Shown: positions 1 through 9,930 of the stretch, one piece after another
Numbering within the stretch: the first letter of the stretch is position 1
Layout of the letters: each line of letters begins with the position of its first letter
DNA from: Sporocytophaga myxococcoides DSM 11118
Lineage (GTDB): Bacteria; Bacteroidota; Bacteroidia; Cytophagales; Cytophagaceae
Assembly: GCF_000426725.1 (NCBI RefSeq)
Contig: NZ_KE384561.1
Coordinates: 227,092 to 291,091, forward strand
Direction of reading: 5' to 3'
DNA length: 64,000 nt
Made by a program: the position numbers and the translations under genes
The notes under the pieces: generated by a model
Databases searched by the model: none
Told to the model about the DNA's origin: nothing
What the model saw: only the letters and a program-made list of their open reading frames with translations

Positions 1-1330
1 TCCATTTAAATTATCTGTAAAGGTTGCAAATGATGGAAGACCACTTACTGAGAAAGTAATTGCATCTCCATCTGCATCTGTTGCTGAAACTCCTATTGTA
101 AGACTGCTTGGAATAGTAACTGTCTGAGGAGCAACTGCTGCAATGACAGGATTATTGTTAACTGCAGCTGCATTTACCGCTATTGATATAACCTGAGTAG
201 CTGCGCCACCTTTGCTATCTGTAGCAGTTAAGGAAACCTCATAAGCACCTTCATTCCCCGTTGTTGAATTTACAACAATAGATCCGGTTCCATTTAAATT
301 ATCTGTAAAGGTTGCAAATGATGGAAGACCACTTACTGATAAAGTAATTGCATCTCCATCTGCATCAGTTGCAGAAACTCCTATTGTAAGACTGTTAGGA
401 ATAGAAACTGTCTGAGGAGCAATTGCTGCAATGACAGGATTATTGTTAACTGCAGCTGCATTTACTACTATTGATATAACCTGAGTAGCTATGCCACCTT
501 TGCTATCTGTAGCAGTTAAAGTAACCTCATAAGAACCATCATTACCCACTGCTGGATTTAATACGATAGATGCGGTTCCATTTAAGTTATCTGTAAAGGT
601 TGCAAATAAAGGAAGCCCACTTACTGATAAGGTAATTGCATCCCCATCGGCATCAGTTGCAGAAAGACCTACAATAAGGGCATTTGGTATCGTTACAGTT
701 TGAGGTGACAGCGGAGCAATAACCGGGTTCTGATTTGGTGCAGGATTAATAGTAACTGTAAAGTCCTGAGTAGCTATGCCACCATTATTATCAGCAGCAG
801 TTAATGTCAATGTGTAAGCTCCTGCATTATTCGTACCAGGGGTAACAACTACATTTCCTGTTCCATTTCCATTATCTGTAAACGTAGCAAAAGATGGTAA
901 TCCTGTAACAGAAAGGGTAAGAGGATCTAAATCCTCATCTGTTGCAGAAACCCCGAAGGCAAGAACATTTGGAATTGTCACGCTTTGTGGAGCAATGGCT
1001 TGAATTATTGGGTTATGATTAACCGGAGCGGTTGTACTAACATTTACCGTAAACGCCTTAGTTGATATTCCACCCTTATTATCGTTAGCATTAACTACTA
1101 TAACATAATTACCTACATTTTCTACTGAAGGATTAAATAATATGCTTCCTGTTCCATCTTCGTTATTAATGAAATAAGCAAAAGAAGGGAGTCCTGAAAC
1201 AGATAGAGAAGCAATATCACCATCAGCGTCGCTTGTGTTGATTGCAACACTTACACTATTGAAAATATTTAATATCTGATCAGCAATTGGTATTATTACA
1301 GGATTGTGATTTGGAGCAGGTTCTTCAACT
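1..1330 (-). repeat. Tandem Ig/cadherin-like coding repeats, about 288-bp period
   Basis: The segment beginning TCCATTTAAATTATCTGTAA recurs at 1, 289 and 577 with exact 288-bp (96-codon) spacing and very high identity. It continues as diverged copies at about 862 and 1153. Each unit encodes an Ig/cadherin-like module with the motifs SATDADGD and GLPSFATF. Near-identity of the distal units against divergence of the proximal ones indicates recent expansion or homogenisation, and the array continues beyond the window edge. Confidence 0.9.
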
Positions 1331-4300
1331 TTAACTATTTCTACTCCACTAATAACAGAGTTACCTGTAACTCTTACAATATCAAGATCTAAAATACCAT
1401 CGGTAACATTTACGTAAAGAGTTTTCATTATTGGATTATTTCCACCTTCTGCATAAACGTCAAAGTTTGTTAACATTTGAGTGTTTTCAAGCTTTACGTT
1501 CATCACTCTTTGTCCAACGCCTGTAACTCTAGCCCAGAAATATAACTTCACTTTATAATAACCGCTGGCAACAGGGAAATTATATTGCATAGGAACATTG
1601 TTCTGAACATATCTGTAGATAGAATATAATTGATTAGGTGCATCGGTTGTATTGACTGCATTAAATGTAAACGTCTGATTCAAATTCTGAGTAGCCGGAT
1701 CCAGATATGGAGACGGAGCTTCTTTGGTATCTGCAGCCCAGTCAAAAGGAGGTGTACTTAATGCAGGTCCTCCAGTATGTACTTTGTAAACAGTTGTCTC
1801 TGTTACGTTATTAGTAACAGTCAAAACAAAAGATATACTATCCTTTCCACCTTGACCATCATTAGAAGACAAAGAGATATTGTAAGTTCCTGCATCAGTT
1901 AATCCAGGATTTACAATGATCCTTCCCTTACCATTAAGGTCATCAACAAATGTTGCAAATGAAGGAATTCCATAACCTTTAAGTGTAATTTGATCCGGAT
2001 CAATGTCATTTGTCTGAATCGAAATAACTAAAGTGTTCGCTTCCTTCACAGTAGGGTTAACAATTGCTGTAAATTTAGGAGGTGTATTGATAAATGGTTT
2101 TACCAATGTAGTAGCAGATGCTACATTTGAAAATACTGAAGATCCACCCTTATTAAACCCTTTTAGTTTATAATAATAGGTAGTAGTCTGATTCAAAGTC
2201 GAATCAGAGTAAGATGCAACGTTTCTATCTGAAATTAAAACTTTAGTATATGTACCTGCAGGTGTAGAAGATCTATATAATTCATATCCTAGCTCATTAT
2301 TAGCTGCATCACTCCATGTCAAACTGATCTTATTATATGAAATAGCAGATGCAACCAGATCATTAGCAATTGTAGGTACCGGAGGTACATAGTTTGTATC
2401 AATAGCCTCAAGTCTCTGAAGCAATGGAACCCTTACAGAAGAATTTCCGATTTGCTCTGTAAGTATTCTTGCGCTGTACCAGTCAATTCCTTTATAGCTA
2501 TATTCAGCAGCTTCAACAGCTGTTGTAGCTTTAGCCTGAAGGTTTGGTACAAATTCAGTATATGGAGTTGGTGTATTCCATACCCCTTTATAAATATATT
2601 TAACAGTTGTGTTTACAAAGTTCTTAATAAATTTATCAGTTTGACCGACCAATGGGTGAATTCCATCATAAGGAGTAAGCAGCCCCTGATTATTAAGAGT
2701 AAGTTCGTACATATCCAATCTTCCCTTTTTCTCTGCGAAATTGTAAAGTTCAGGAGTATACTTCTTTATAAGGTTATCTACTAAAATGTTAAAAGGTAAC
2801 GAACCTACTTCCTGGTTAAGACCACCATTAACTTTAGGATCAGTCTTATAATCGCGGTAAGAAATTCTTGAGAAGAAAGGAAGTTTTCCAGCGTTTATAA
2901 TTGATTCAGCGATCTTATTGAATTGAGCTACAAACTGATTCTTAGTATAAGAGTTGTATAAGTCGGAATAAAGTAAAGGTCTCTTAGGTGTAACGTTATT
3001 ACCTCCCTGATGTATAAATACATATGAAGCATGAGGATGTCTGGCAAGAATAGCGTCTATTGTTGATGCCAATCCGCCTACATTCTGACCGCTAACTGAA
3101 ATATTGAATATCACAGGTTCATAACCTTGACCTGGAAATGCTGCTTCAATTTCTTTTTTCACTTCATCATGGCTACCCCAAGCTTCCTCTATAGAAGCAC
3201 CACAGATTAAGAAATAATTGTCTCTTCCTGTTTGAGAAAACTGATACAGACCGAATTCTTTCAGCAATACATTTCCTGTGAAATTATTAGTAAATGAAAG
3301 TCTGATCCACTTTCCACCATAAGCCTGAGGGATATCAAACTTTTGAAGGTCATTTTCAAACGCTGATACATAAGGACTAGCAACTGCTGTCCAGGTTCCA
3401 TCCACACCGTTTGTTGAATTATCAGACGTAAAGGCTGCTACTGGTACAGACTCTATGTTATTCTCTATGTTAAATACAAACATACCATCATTTGTCATGG
3501 CAGGAAGTTTAACAGAGACAGTTCTTGTAGCACCCGGTGCAACTGTAAGTTTCGTCAGATAATCTTGTTTGTTCTTAAGTGCAGTAACAAAGGTAGCATC
3601 TCCACCATTATCTGCAGCTTCGACAGCTGCAATTCTCCAGTTACCTGAATTAGGAGCATATGGAGCCTGAGGAACATTTACTGTAAGCACAGCAGAATAT
3701 TCTGAAATTCCATCATGAGCATTATATGCCTTCCATCTGTAGTAATAAGTTGCGCCTTCAACACCACCGTCAGTATAGGTAGTTGTATTTGCCGGTAATG
3801 CAGCTAACTGCACGTATCCGGAATTTATATCTGAACTTTTCTCTAGTATAAATCCATCCTCATTAGTAGCATTATCCGTCCAAGAAAGGTTAATTTTCAA
3901 AACAGATTTCACGTCCGCAGCAAGGTTAGTTGGAACCTTAGGGATGTTTATCAATGTTACCGCATTTACAATAGAAGTATATCCTGAATAACCTCCGTCA
4001 TTCTGCGCTCTTACACGATAATAGAATGAAGTATTAGATTCAAGATCAGTATTGGTATATGTTAAAGTATTTGCAGGAACATTATCAATAACTGTGAAGT
4101 TATTTGAATTAAACTCGGCTCTTTCGATAACAAAGTTATCTTCATTATTTGAGTCAGTCCAAGTCAATTTAACCTGAGAATAAGATAACACTTGCGCTAC
4201 AAGAGAGCCTGGATTACTAGGCGCTGCAGGTTTGGCAGTTGTAGTTGCATTCACGATTGTAGGATAAGCAGCTTCCCCATTCGCAGTAATCGATCTTACT

Positions 4301-6873
4301 TTGTAGTAATATTTTGTCGAAGCACTTAATCCGAAATCAGTAAAGGTCAATGCATTCCCTGTATAAATAAGTGTATTTGTCGTTCCTCCAGCGTTAGTTC
4401 TATACAACTCAAAATTTACATTTGGAGCCGAGTTGGTCCATGTAACTTTAATTTTAGAAGAACTTACGGCTGCTGCTGATAAAGAAGTTATTGCTGCCGG
4501 AGGTGTGGAAGCTGTAGCACTTGTTCCTGTAAATAATACAGAACTTGGAATAATCATTTTGGAAACACCCGGACCAGAATAACTTACATCACATTGTTCG
4601 CCACCACCTATTTCAAAGAAATCTACTTTAATAGCATGTTTACCAACAGGTAAAGTTACAGTTCCTGATCTTTCCTGCGGAGCATGAGCACCGTCATTAT
4701 TAACAATCAGATTATTGTTGATATAAAGTTTACTACCATCATCCGAATTTGTATAAAAAGTATAAGTTCCGGCTGTAGTTATATTAATATATCCTGTAAA
4801 TCTAAATCCGAAATAATCAGATTTTACTTTTGGAGATAAAGAGAATGAAGTTACAGAACCTGTCTTTACAGGGGTTAATGTGCTGAAATCTGGAAGCACA
4901 GTCCAGGTACCTTCATAATAAGAATAATCTAAACCATTAAGATTAGTAGAGAAAGAAACCTGATTACTTGGATTTGACAACAACCCTGCATTGTCTATTG
5001 CTCTTACAGTGATTGCATAATAAGTATCCCTATTAAGGTTGGTAACCGTAAAAGGAGATGCACTTGCCTCTGCGATTACAGTATTACCAGCGTAAATAAG
5101 GTATTTATTCAGTCCATAATTATCTGTGCTTGCGGTCCAACTTAAACTTACACTTGTACTTGTTTTAGCAGTAATAGCTAAATTAAGAGGAGTTGTCGGG
5201 ATAACATTATCCTGAGCGGTTTTTCCATATTTTTCTAAAGAGTATGCAGAACCTCCATTATTATTTATGGCTCTTATTTTATAGTAATAGGTTTTATCCT
5301 GAATAAGCAAATCATCTTCATAAGTAACTGTATTGGCAGGAACAACTTTTCTGAAGATATATGGCCCGCCCGAAGTTGTTGCGTGATAGATTTCAAATCC
5401 ATTTTCATTATCGGATTTATCTTCCCAGAAAAGCTTGATCTTTTTAGTAGAGATTCCAACAGCTGTAAGGTTTGCAGGTGCTGTTGGTGTATTCGGATGA
5501 TTTCCAACTGTCACTAATACTGGTGCAGAAGCCTCACTTTGGCATCCTCCAGGAGAGGTAACCTTTACAGTATAGGAACCTGCTGCAGAAATTGTAACAT
5601 TTTGAGTCGTTGCTCCTGTTGACCACAAATATGAATATCCGGTCGGAGCACCTAGTGAAACGGAAGTTTTACCATCAAGAGATGGAAGAACGACACTGCT
5701 AAACTGAGTAATAGTTACCGGAGCTGTAGGAGCCTTAAAAATAATATTTGCTGGTTCTGACCAGTCTGTCCAAACGCTTTCTCCACTATAGTAATATTTC
5801 TTCTGTTTAAATCTTACAGAATAAGCACCAGGTTCAGTAGCTGAATATGTATTAGAGTTAGAATTAGCAATAACAACTCCATCCTTTCTCCACTCATATG
5901 CTTCATATCCAGGTGAAATACCCAACAATCTGCTATCATTCACATTCTGACAAATACCTAAATCACCATTGTTCCAGACTTTAATTTTAAGTTTGCTTTG
6001 CGAAAACATCCACTTTAACCAAACCGGGCTATTATATAATGTTGTCCATGCATCGTGACCGACATTGGGTACATAAGTATATAGAGGGTTTCCGGCTATG
6101 TTATTGACTACAGGCCAAACCTGCTTATTGGTATTTGCATCATAAGTAAGAATAGGAGAAGCTCCATATTTTCTTAATGAGTCCATCATTTTAATCGAAT
6201 TCTCAGGACGAGGATTGGTATCAAGTTGCCCTTGAACTGTCCATATCGGATTATAAATGATATTTTTAGCTAAATATAAATTTCCTGTAGCACTATGAGG
6301 AGATGTTGCAGCAAATAAGCCAGGATATCTGAATAACATTTCCCACACACCTTGTCCACCACCAGATAATCCGTGGATGTATACTCTATTTATATCTACT
6401 GGATAAGTTCTGAACAGATAATCTAAAAGTTCGACCAAAACGGCCATTGGTCTTTCGGGTGTCACAGAGTAATCACCACTACCATCAGAAGAAGACCAAC
6501 CACCTCCAAACGTTTGCGGATGAACGTAAAAAGCCGGATACTTTCCTACAGAATCCAGCTCCATTTTTCCACCCCAACCAAGTTGACAAATGTTTATTCC
6601 TCTTTGTGTACTGCAATCGGTACTCATCCCCTCACCTTTTCCATGTAACATTATCACCATTGGATAGCGCGTTACCTGATCTATTGGGTTATAAGTTAAA
6701 GGCTTCAATAATCTGTACGGCATTGTATAATTTTCTACCGCAGCTGACCCTTTAAAGAAGAGAGAATCAAACGCTTTTGTATTCCAACTCCAGGAAATTC
6801 CGCTATACTGCGCCTTGGAATGGATAATACCTATCCCCCAAAAACAGAGGATGAAGAATAAAAATTTTTTCAT
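1..6873 (-). CDS. Giant secreted multidomain esterase / SGNH hydrolase (partial, 3' end outside window)
   Basis: The frame is open from an ATG at 6873 to position 1, giving 2291 residues with the C-terminus missing. Residues 1-22 are a signal peptide ending SKAQ. Residues about 45-290 form an alpha/beta-hydrolase of the PHB-depolymerase/feruloyl-esterase type: oxyanion HGKGEG near 77, nucleophile S170 in GLSGGG, probable acid D218 and H273. An Ig-like and FN3 modules follow (about 310-640), then a PA14-like domain (about 655-775), more FN3, and an SGNH-hydrolase-like domain (about 1220-1420) with GAS near 1224 and a YDGIHP Asp-His motif near 1400. A further FN3, Ig-like repeats, a malectin-like domain (about 1690-1850) and a run of cadherin/Ig-like repeats complete the visible part. 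The two catalytic modules suggest de-esterification of plant or other polysaccharide at the surface. A T9SS sorting domain is expected in the missing end. The substrate is inferred only. Confidence 0.85.
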   Translation of the reverse strand, partial: MKKFLFFILCFWGIGIIHSKAQYSGISWSWNTKAFDSLFFKGSAAVENYTMPYRLLKPLTYNPIDQVTRYPMVIMLHGKGEGMSTDCSTQRGINICQLGWGGKMELDSVGKYPAFYVHPQTFGGGWSSSDGSGDYSVTPERPMAVLVELLDYLFRTYPVDINRVYIHGLSGGGQGVWEMLFRYPGLFAATSPHSATGNLYLAKNIIYNPIWTVQGQLDTNPRPENSIKMMDSLRKYGASPILTYDANTNKQVWPVVNNIAGNPLYTYVPNVGHDAWTTLYNSPVWLKWMFSQSKLKIKVWNNGDLGICQNVNDSRLLGISPGYEAYEWRKDGVVIANSNSNTYSATEPGAYSVRFKQKKYYYSGESVWTDWSEPANIIFKAPTAPVTITQFSSVVLPSLDGKTSVSLGAPTGYSYLWSTGATTQNVTISAAGSYTVKVTSPGGCQSEASAPVLVTVGNHPNTPTAPANLTAVGISTKKIKLFWEDKSDNENGFEIYHATTSGGPYIFRKVVPANTVTYEDDLLIQDKTYYYKIRAINNNGGSAYSLEKYGKTAQDNVIPTTPLNLAITAKTSTSVSLSWTASTDNYGLNKYLIYAGNTVIAEASASPFTVTNLNRDTYYAITVRAIDNAGLLSNPSNQVSFSTNLNGLDYSYYEGTWTVLPDFSTLTPVKTGSVTSFSLSPKVKSDYFGFRFTGYINITTAGTYTFYTNSDDGSKLYINNNLIVNNDGAHAPQERSGTVTLPVGKHAIKVDFFEIGGGEQCDVSYSGPGVSKMIIPSSVLFTGTSATASTPPAAITSLSAAAVSSSKIKVTWTNSAPNVNFELYRTNAGGTTNTLIYTGNALTFTDFGLSASTKYYYKVRSITANGEAAYPTIVNATTTAKPAAPSNPGSLVAQVLSYSQVKLTWTDSNNEDNFVIERAEFNSNNFTVIDNVPANTLTYTNTDLESNTSFYYRVRAQNDGGYSGYTSIVNAVTLINIPKVPTNLAADVKSVLKINLSWTDNATNEDGFILEKSSDINSGYVQLAALPANTTTYTDGGVEGATYYYRWKAYNAHDGISEYSAVLTVNVPQAPYAPNSGNWRIAAVEAADNGGDATFVTALKNKQDYLTKLTVAPGATRTVSVKLPAMTNDGMFVFNIENNIESVPVAAFTSDNSTNGVDGTWTAVASPYVSAFENDLQKFDIPQAYGGKWIRLSFTNNFTGNVLLKEFGLYQFSQTGRDNYFLICGASIEEAWGSHDEVKKEIEAAFPGQGYEPVIFNISVSGQNVGGLASTIDAILARHPHASYVFIHQGGNNVTPKRPLLYSDLYNSYTKNQFVAQFNKIAESIINAGKLPFFSRISYRDYKTDPKVNGGLNQEVGSLPFNILVDNLIKKYTPELYNFAEKKGRLDMYELTLNNQGLLTPYDGIHPLVGQTDKFIKNFVNTTVKYIYKGVWNTPTPYTEFVPNLQAKATTAVEAAEYSYKGIDWYSARILTEQIGNSSVRVPLLQRLEAIDTNYVPPVPTIANDLVASAISYNKISLTWSDAANNELGYELYRSSTPAGTYTKVLISDRNVASYSDSTLNQTTTYYYKLKGFNKGGSSVFSNVASATTLVKPFINTPPKFTAIVNPTVKEANTLVISIQTNDIDPDQITLKGYGIPSFATFVDDLNGKGRIIVNPGLTDAGTYNISLSSNDGQGGKDSISFVLTVTNNVTETTVYKVHTGGPALSTPPFDWAADTKEAPSPYLDPATQNLNQTFTFNAVNTTDAPNQLYSIYRYVQNNVPMQYNFPVASGYYKVKLYFWARVTGVGQRVMNVKLENTQMLTNFDVYAEGGNNPIMKTLYVNVTDGILDLDIVRVTGNSVISGVEIVKVEEPAPNHNPVIIPIADQILNIFNSVSVAINTSDADGDIASLSVSGLPSFAYFINNEDGTGSILFNPSVENVGNYVIVVNANDNKGGISTKAFTVNVSTTAPVNHNPIIQAIAPQSVTIPNVLAFGVSATDEDLDPLTLSVTGLPSFATFTDNGNGTGNVVVTPGTNNAGAYTLTLTAADNNGGIATQDFTVTINPAPNQNPVIAPLSPQTVTIPNALIVGLSATDADGDAITLSVSGLPLFATFTDNLNGTASIVLNPAVGNDGSYEVTLTATDSKGGIATQVISIVVNAAAVNNNPVIAAIAPQTVSIPNSLTIGVSATDADGDAITLSVSGLPSFATFTDNLNGTGSIVVNSTTGNEGAYEVSLTATDSKGGAATQVISIAVNAAAVNNNPVIAAVAPQTVTIPSSLTIGVSATDADGDAITFSVSGLPSFATFTDNLNG

Positions 6874-7556
6874 AAAGTTTTGTAAACGTTTAGTGAAAAT
6901 TGATTTTTCAAACTAAAATTTTAAAATGATTGAATCTAAAAATTTATAATATGTCCCGATAAGACAAAAGTAAGATCTATCATACCTTCAATATCTCCTC
7001 TTTTTAATACAAAAATTACATTACCATAATTATTCGTCGAAAAAAAAGACAAATAGTACTAATCCTTGAAAAAAAATAATCCAACTGAGAAAATGTAACA
7101 ATTTATGAACCAAATATAACTCCTATCCTAATATTTCTAATTTTCATACAAAATATTAGTTAAAACCAATTAATTACCAACACATTAAAATCAAAATCAA
7201 AAGATATGCCAAACAAAAAAAACAGACCAAAATTGTGATTAATTGGATAAAACATTAAATAACTCCTACAAAACAAATTGAAATTTAAGGGATGAACATT
7301 ATTTTATCACTTAATTCTTATTCCGACCAAAAGTTACAAATCGTCGATAAATTATAAAACTAGTTTTCTTACAATCTGTGGAAATATTCCACACTTCAGG
7401 ATTTTAAAAAAAATAACAAAAATATTACACTACTTAATCTATGTCCTCACATGAATAAGACAGCCAGAATATTGTACTATATAAGGAATATGAAGTTTAG
7501 TCTTTGAAAAATTAAATTTTTAAAAGGAAGGTAAATGCGAGAAAAAAAATGGGCTT
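6874..7556. other. AT-rich intergenic region, no gene seen
   Basis: This 683-bp spacer separates the giant esterase from the end of the exopolysaccharide operon. It must hold the promoter of the esterase gene near its left end. I see no convincing ORF, RNA gene or strong hairpin. Confidence 0.6.
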
Positions 7557-8261
7557 CTACTTATGCTGCTCAAGCATTTCCTTATAGCCCGGAATATTTT
7601 CAATTTTCATTGCCAGTAATTCTTCCAGAGAGGATTTGGCGATAGCCAGCTGAGTTCTTTGAGTTAATAAGTCTTCTAATTTGTTATTATAGATAGCATC
7701 AAATTCATTAAATTCATTTAAAGTAGCTTTTCCACCTTTATACTTTTCCTTAACTATTTTATTCATTAAGGCCGCATCTTCAAAACTTGCAGTTCTTAAT
7801 TTAAGCAGATCGAGCGCAAGTACATAGGTATAATATCTTTTCAGGACTTCACTTCTTATTGATAACCTTTGAGTATTAAGTCTTGTCTCCGCTATTGCAA
7901 CATCCCTTTTTGCCTGCTTGGATGTATTCGGCAGTAATAGTAAATCACCTATGGCTAAGCTTACCCCCAAACCAAAAATTGGTTTTTGACTTATAGTACC
8001 ATCTCCCAAAACTTTATTATTGAAATTATAAGTAAGTCTCAGATTTCGAGTGAAGCGCATTTGTTCTGGGTATACTTCTTTTCTGCTCTTTTCCAAAAGC
8101 AACCTGAATTCTTCATTTTCCGGATAATTTTTCCAGGCAATATCAACTAACTGCTCTTCAAATAATGAATCCTGAGCAGAGAATTCTCTGTTATAATTAA
8201 TCGTTTGACTAAACGAAAGATTTGAAAGCACCAACAAAACCAAGAAAAATATCCTCTTCAT
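7557..8261 (-). CDS. Half-size TolC/OEP-like outer-membrane protein
   Basis: The protein has 234 residues from the ATG at 8261, which precedes a clear signal peptide (MKRIFFLVLLVLSNLSFSQ); an upstream start at 8291 would only add ten residues. After the signal come long amphipathic helices, a short beta-type stretch (FGLGVSLAIGDLLLLP), then more coiled helices. This is the pattern of one outer-membrane efflux protein (OEP) repeat. TolC-family proteins normally have two such repeats in about 430-490 residues, so this is about half size. It is the last gene of the exopolysaccharide operon, 51 bp after the Wzy-like gene, which suggests a role in polymer export or envelope anchoring. That role is inferred. 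Confidence 0.65.
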   Translation of the reverse strand: MKRIFFLVLLVLSNLSFSQTINYNREFSAQDSLFEEQLVDIAWKNYPENEEFRLLLEKSRKEVYPEQMRFTRNLRLTYNFNNKVLGDGTISQKPIFGLGVSLAIGDLLLLPNTSKQAKRDVAIAETRLNTQRLSIRSEVLKRYYTYVLALDLLKLRTASFEDAALMNKIVKEKYKGGKATLNEFNEFDAIYNNKLEDLLTQRTQLAIAKSSLEELLAMKIENIPGYKEMLEQHK

Positions 8262-8312
8262 AATTCTATGATATCTTATAAAATTAAACAATTTCCACCT
8301 AAAAACTAAAAA

Positions 8313-9803
8313 TTATCCTACTTTTAATGCTCCGTCAAATTCTTTTAATTTCACCAAAAGTGCTATTAGCACATAGAAAATAACAATAGTCGGATATATT
8401 GTTATTGCCTGTTGAGGAAAGTTTGCAACGATAAGACTATATACGACTGTCAAAATCATTCCAAGGTATGCTTTTATCTTCGGATCTTTTACACTATAAT
8501 AATTTTTGACCCCAACCTTTAAAATTGTAAAAAACACACATAGATTTATAATTAAGCCTATCCATCCCATTTCCACTGCAACTCTCATATATCCGCTATC
8601 TGGTTTAAAGTCTGATAACGGCGAATTTGGTGAAAAGCGTTGCCCCCAAACTCCTACACTTCCCAAGCCTCCACCAAGGGGATGCGTCTGGATGTAAGGT
8701 TGAATATTCTTTTGGTTTACAGCTCTAACATTATAAGAAGGATCCTCTTCAAATTGAAAGGTTGATCGTATCCTGGTAAGACTGTTGGATCCCAATGGCC
8801 CTAAACTCTTAATCGGACTAACAATTATTAAAGTGCCAAGAAAAAATACTATTCCTGAAATGATTAATATATTTCTTCTGAATGTTAACAATGTAAAAAA
8901 CATAAAACCTACGGGTACGAGTGCATAGGCTGTTCTTGTCCCTGAATAAATCATTGAAACGAGCATCGTACCTCCAGCTATTGTCAATAAAATCTTTTTA
9001 AAATCAGAAAAGGGCCCTGCCAATAAAGCAAAGCAAGCCAGCCCTGAAAATCCCATTACAATTCCAAAAGTAGTTGGATCATTGAGAAAGGAAAATTTCC
9101 TGAAACGCCCCCAATTGTAGTATAAATTATACCTCAATTCATCCTCCATGATCCAATCCAACTCGAACTGCATTAAACCATGCACTTCCTGAAATATTCC
9201 GTAAGCTCCTGCAAGAAATGACAAAAACAGCCAGATCTTAATAAAGATGCTTACATGATTGATTGTTTTAAAGGAATATAAGGCAATAAAAAACAATACC
9301 ATTATGCCCGCCATACTTCTGATAGTATAAAACCAGGCCAGACGGGAGGCAGCTCCAGGATTAAGCACCTGTATCAGGTTATAGAAAATCCAGACAAGGA
9401 TCACATAACTAATTGGATTTTGAGCGAAGCTCCAGTCGCGTTCCCTGGTTTGTTTTATAAAAAGACCAAAAAACATAAAAAAAATCAACGCATCCATTGT
9501 TAAACCTAATGGAGCATTGACAAATCGAAGCACTGTTAATATGAAAAATGAGAGTATTAAAACTATAAAGACCCCTATTTCAAGTTGAAAAAGACATGTA
9601 AAAATCACTGGCACACCAACTATCAGACACAACAAAACCGCCCCTGATAAAAGGCCACCTTTGCTGACGACGAAAGCAAATGAAAGGGCAATAAATACCA
9701 GCAATATGTACCCTGGTACATTATTAAATTTTTCAATAATGGTTTTTCTCGTAAACCATTCTTTTGCTTCACCCAACTTTTCTTTTAATAGTCCTTCCAT
9801 CAT
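8313..9803 (-). CDS. Wzy / O-antigen-ligase-like polysaccharide polymerase
   Basis: This integral membrane protein of about 496 residues has roughly eleven hydrophobic segments. A large periplasmic loop (about residues 330-405) contains the GGGLGSVGVWGQRFSP and DSGYMRVAVEMGWIGL motifs typical of the O-antigen ligase/Wzy_C family. Such proteins polymerise or ligate undecaprenyl-linked repeat units at the periplasmic face. I place the start at ATG 9803 because the upstream small ORF ends in TGATG, with its stop overlapping this ATG; a TTG at 9806 and an ATG at 9800 are alternatives. Flippase, glycosyltransferase and Wzc-like genes are upstream on the same strand, so a Wzx/Wzy pathway is likely. 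Confidence 0.85.
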   Translation of the reverse strand: MMEGLLKEKLGEAKEWFTRKTIIEKFNNVPGYILLVFIALSFAFVVSKGGLLSGAVLLCLIVGVPVIFTCLFQLEIGVFIVLILSFFILTVLRFVNAPLGLTMDALIFFMFFGLFIKQTRERDWSFAQNPISYVILVWIFYNLIQVLNPGAASRLAWFYTIRSMAGIMVLFFIALYSFKTINHVSIFIKIWLFLSFLAGAYGIFQEVHGLMQFELDWIMEDELRYNLYYNWGRFRKFSFLNDPTTFGIVMGFSGLACFALLAGPFSDFKKILLTIAGGTMLVSMIYSGTRTAYALVPVGFMFFTLLTFRRNILIISGIVFFLGTLIIVSPIKSLGPLGSNSLTRIRSTFQFEEDPSYNVRAVNQKNIQPYIQTHPLGGGLGSVGVWGQRFSPNSPLSDFKPDSGYMRVAVEMGWIGLIINLCVFFTILKVGVKNYYSVKDPKIKAYLGMILTVVYSLIVANFPQQAITIYPTIVIFYVLIALLVKLKEFDGALKVG

Positions 9804-9919
9804 CAAAAGAATAGTATTTTAATAAAGAAAAATACACATGTAACAAGGCAGAAAAGAATCATAAACTTCTCCAAAGCCTTATTAAAAGCTTCATTTTCTC
9901 TCTCCTCCTCTTTTTTCAT
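9803..9919 (-). CDS. 38-residue single-pass membrane peptide in exopolysaccharide operon
   Basis: I translated this short frame by hand. It starts at ATG 9919 and runs 38 codons to a TGA at 9805-9803. It has a charged N-terminus (MKKEEERENEAFNKALEKF) followed by a hydrophobic segment of about 18 residues (MILFCLVTCVFFFIKILFF). Its start lies 11 nt after the stop of the glycosyltransferase gene, and its TGA overlaps the ATG of the Wzy-like gene (TGATG). This is what a translationally coupled operon gene looks like. I recognise no family. The arrangement suggests a small accessory subunit of the polymerase or flippase. A chance ORF remains possible but would not explain the two tight junctions. 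Confidence 0.6.
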   Translation of the reverse strand: MKKEEERENEAFNKALEKFMILFCLVTCVFFFIKILFF

Positions 9920-9930
9920 TGTAATTCTGA

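Noticed and set aside
1..600. Regular 288-bp repeats considered as a CRISPR or satellite array
   Set aside because: The units are 96 in-frame codons of one open frame with Ig-like motifs; there are no spacers.
2452..6755. Several short frames on both strands (for example 2452-2784, 5274-5507, 6447-6755)
   Set aside because: All lie within the continuous minus-strand frame of the giant esterase, which carries coherent domains.
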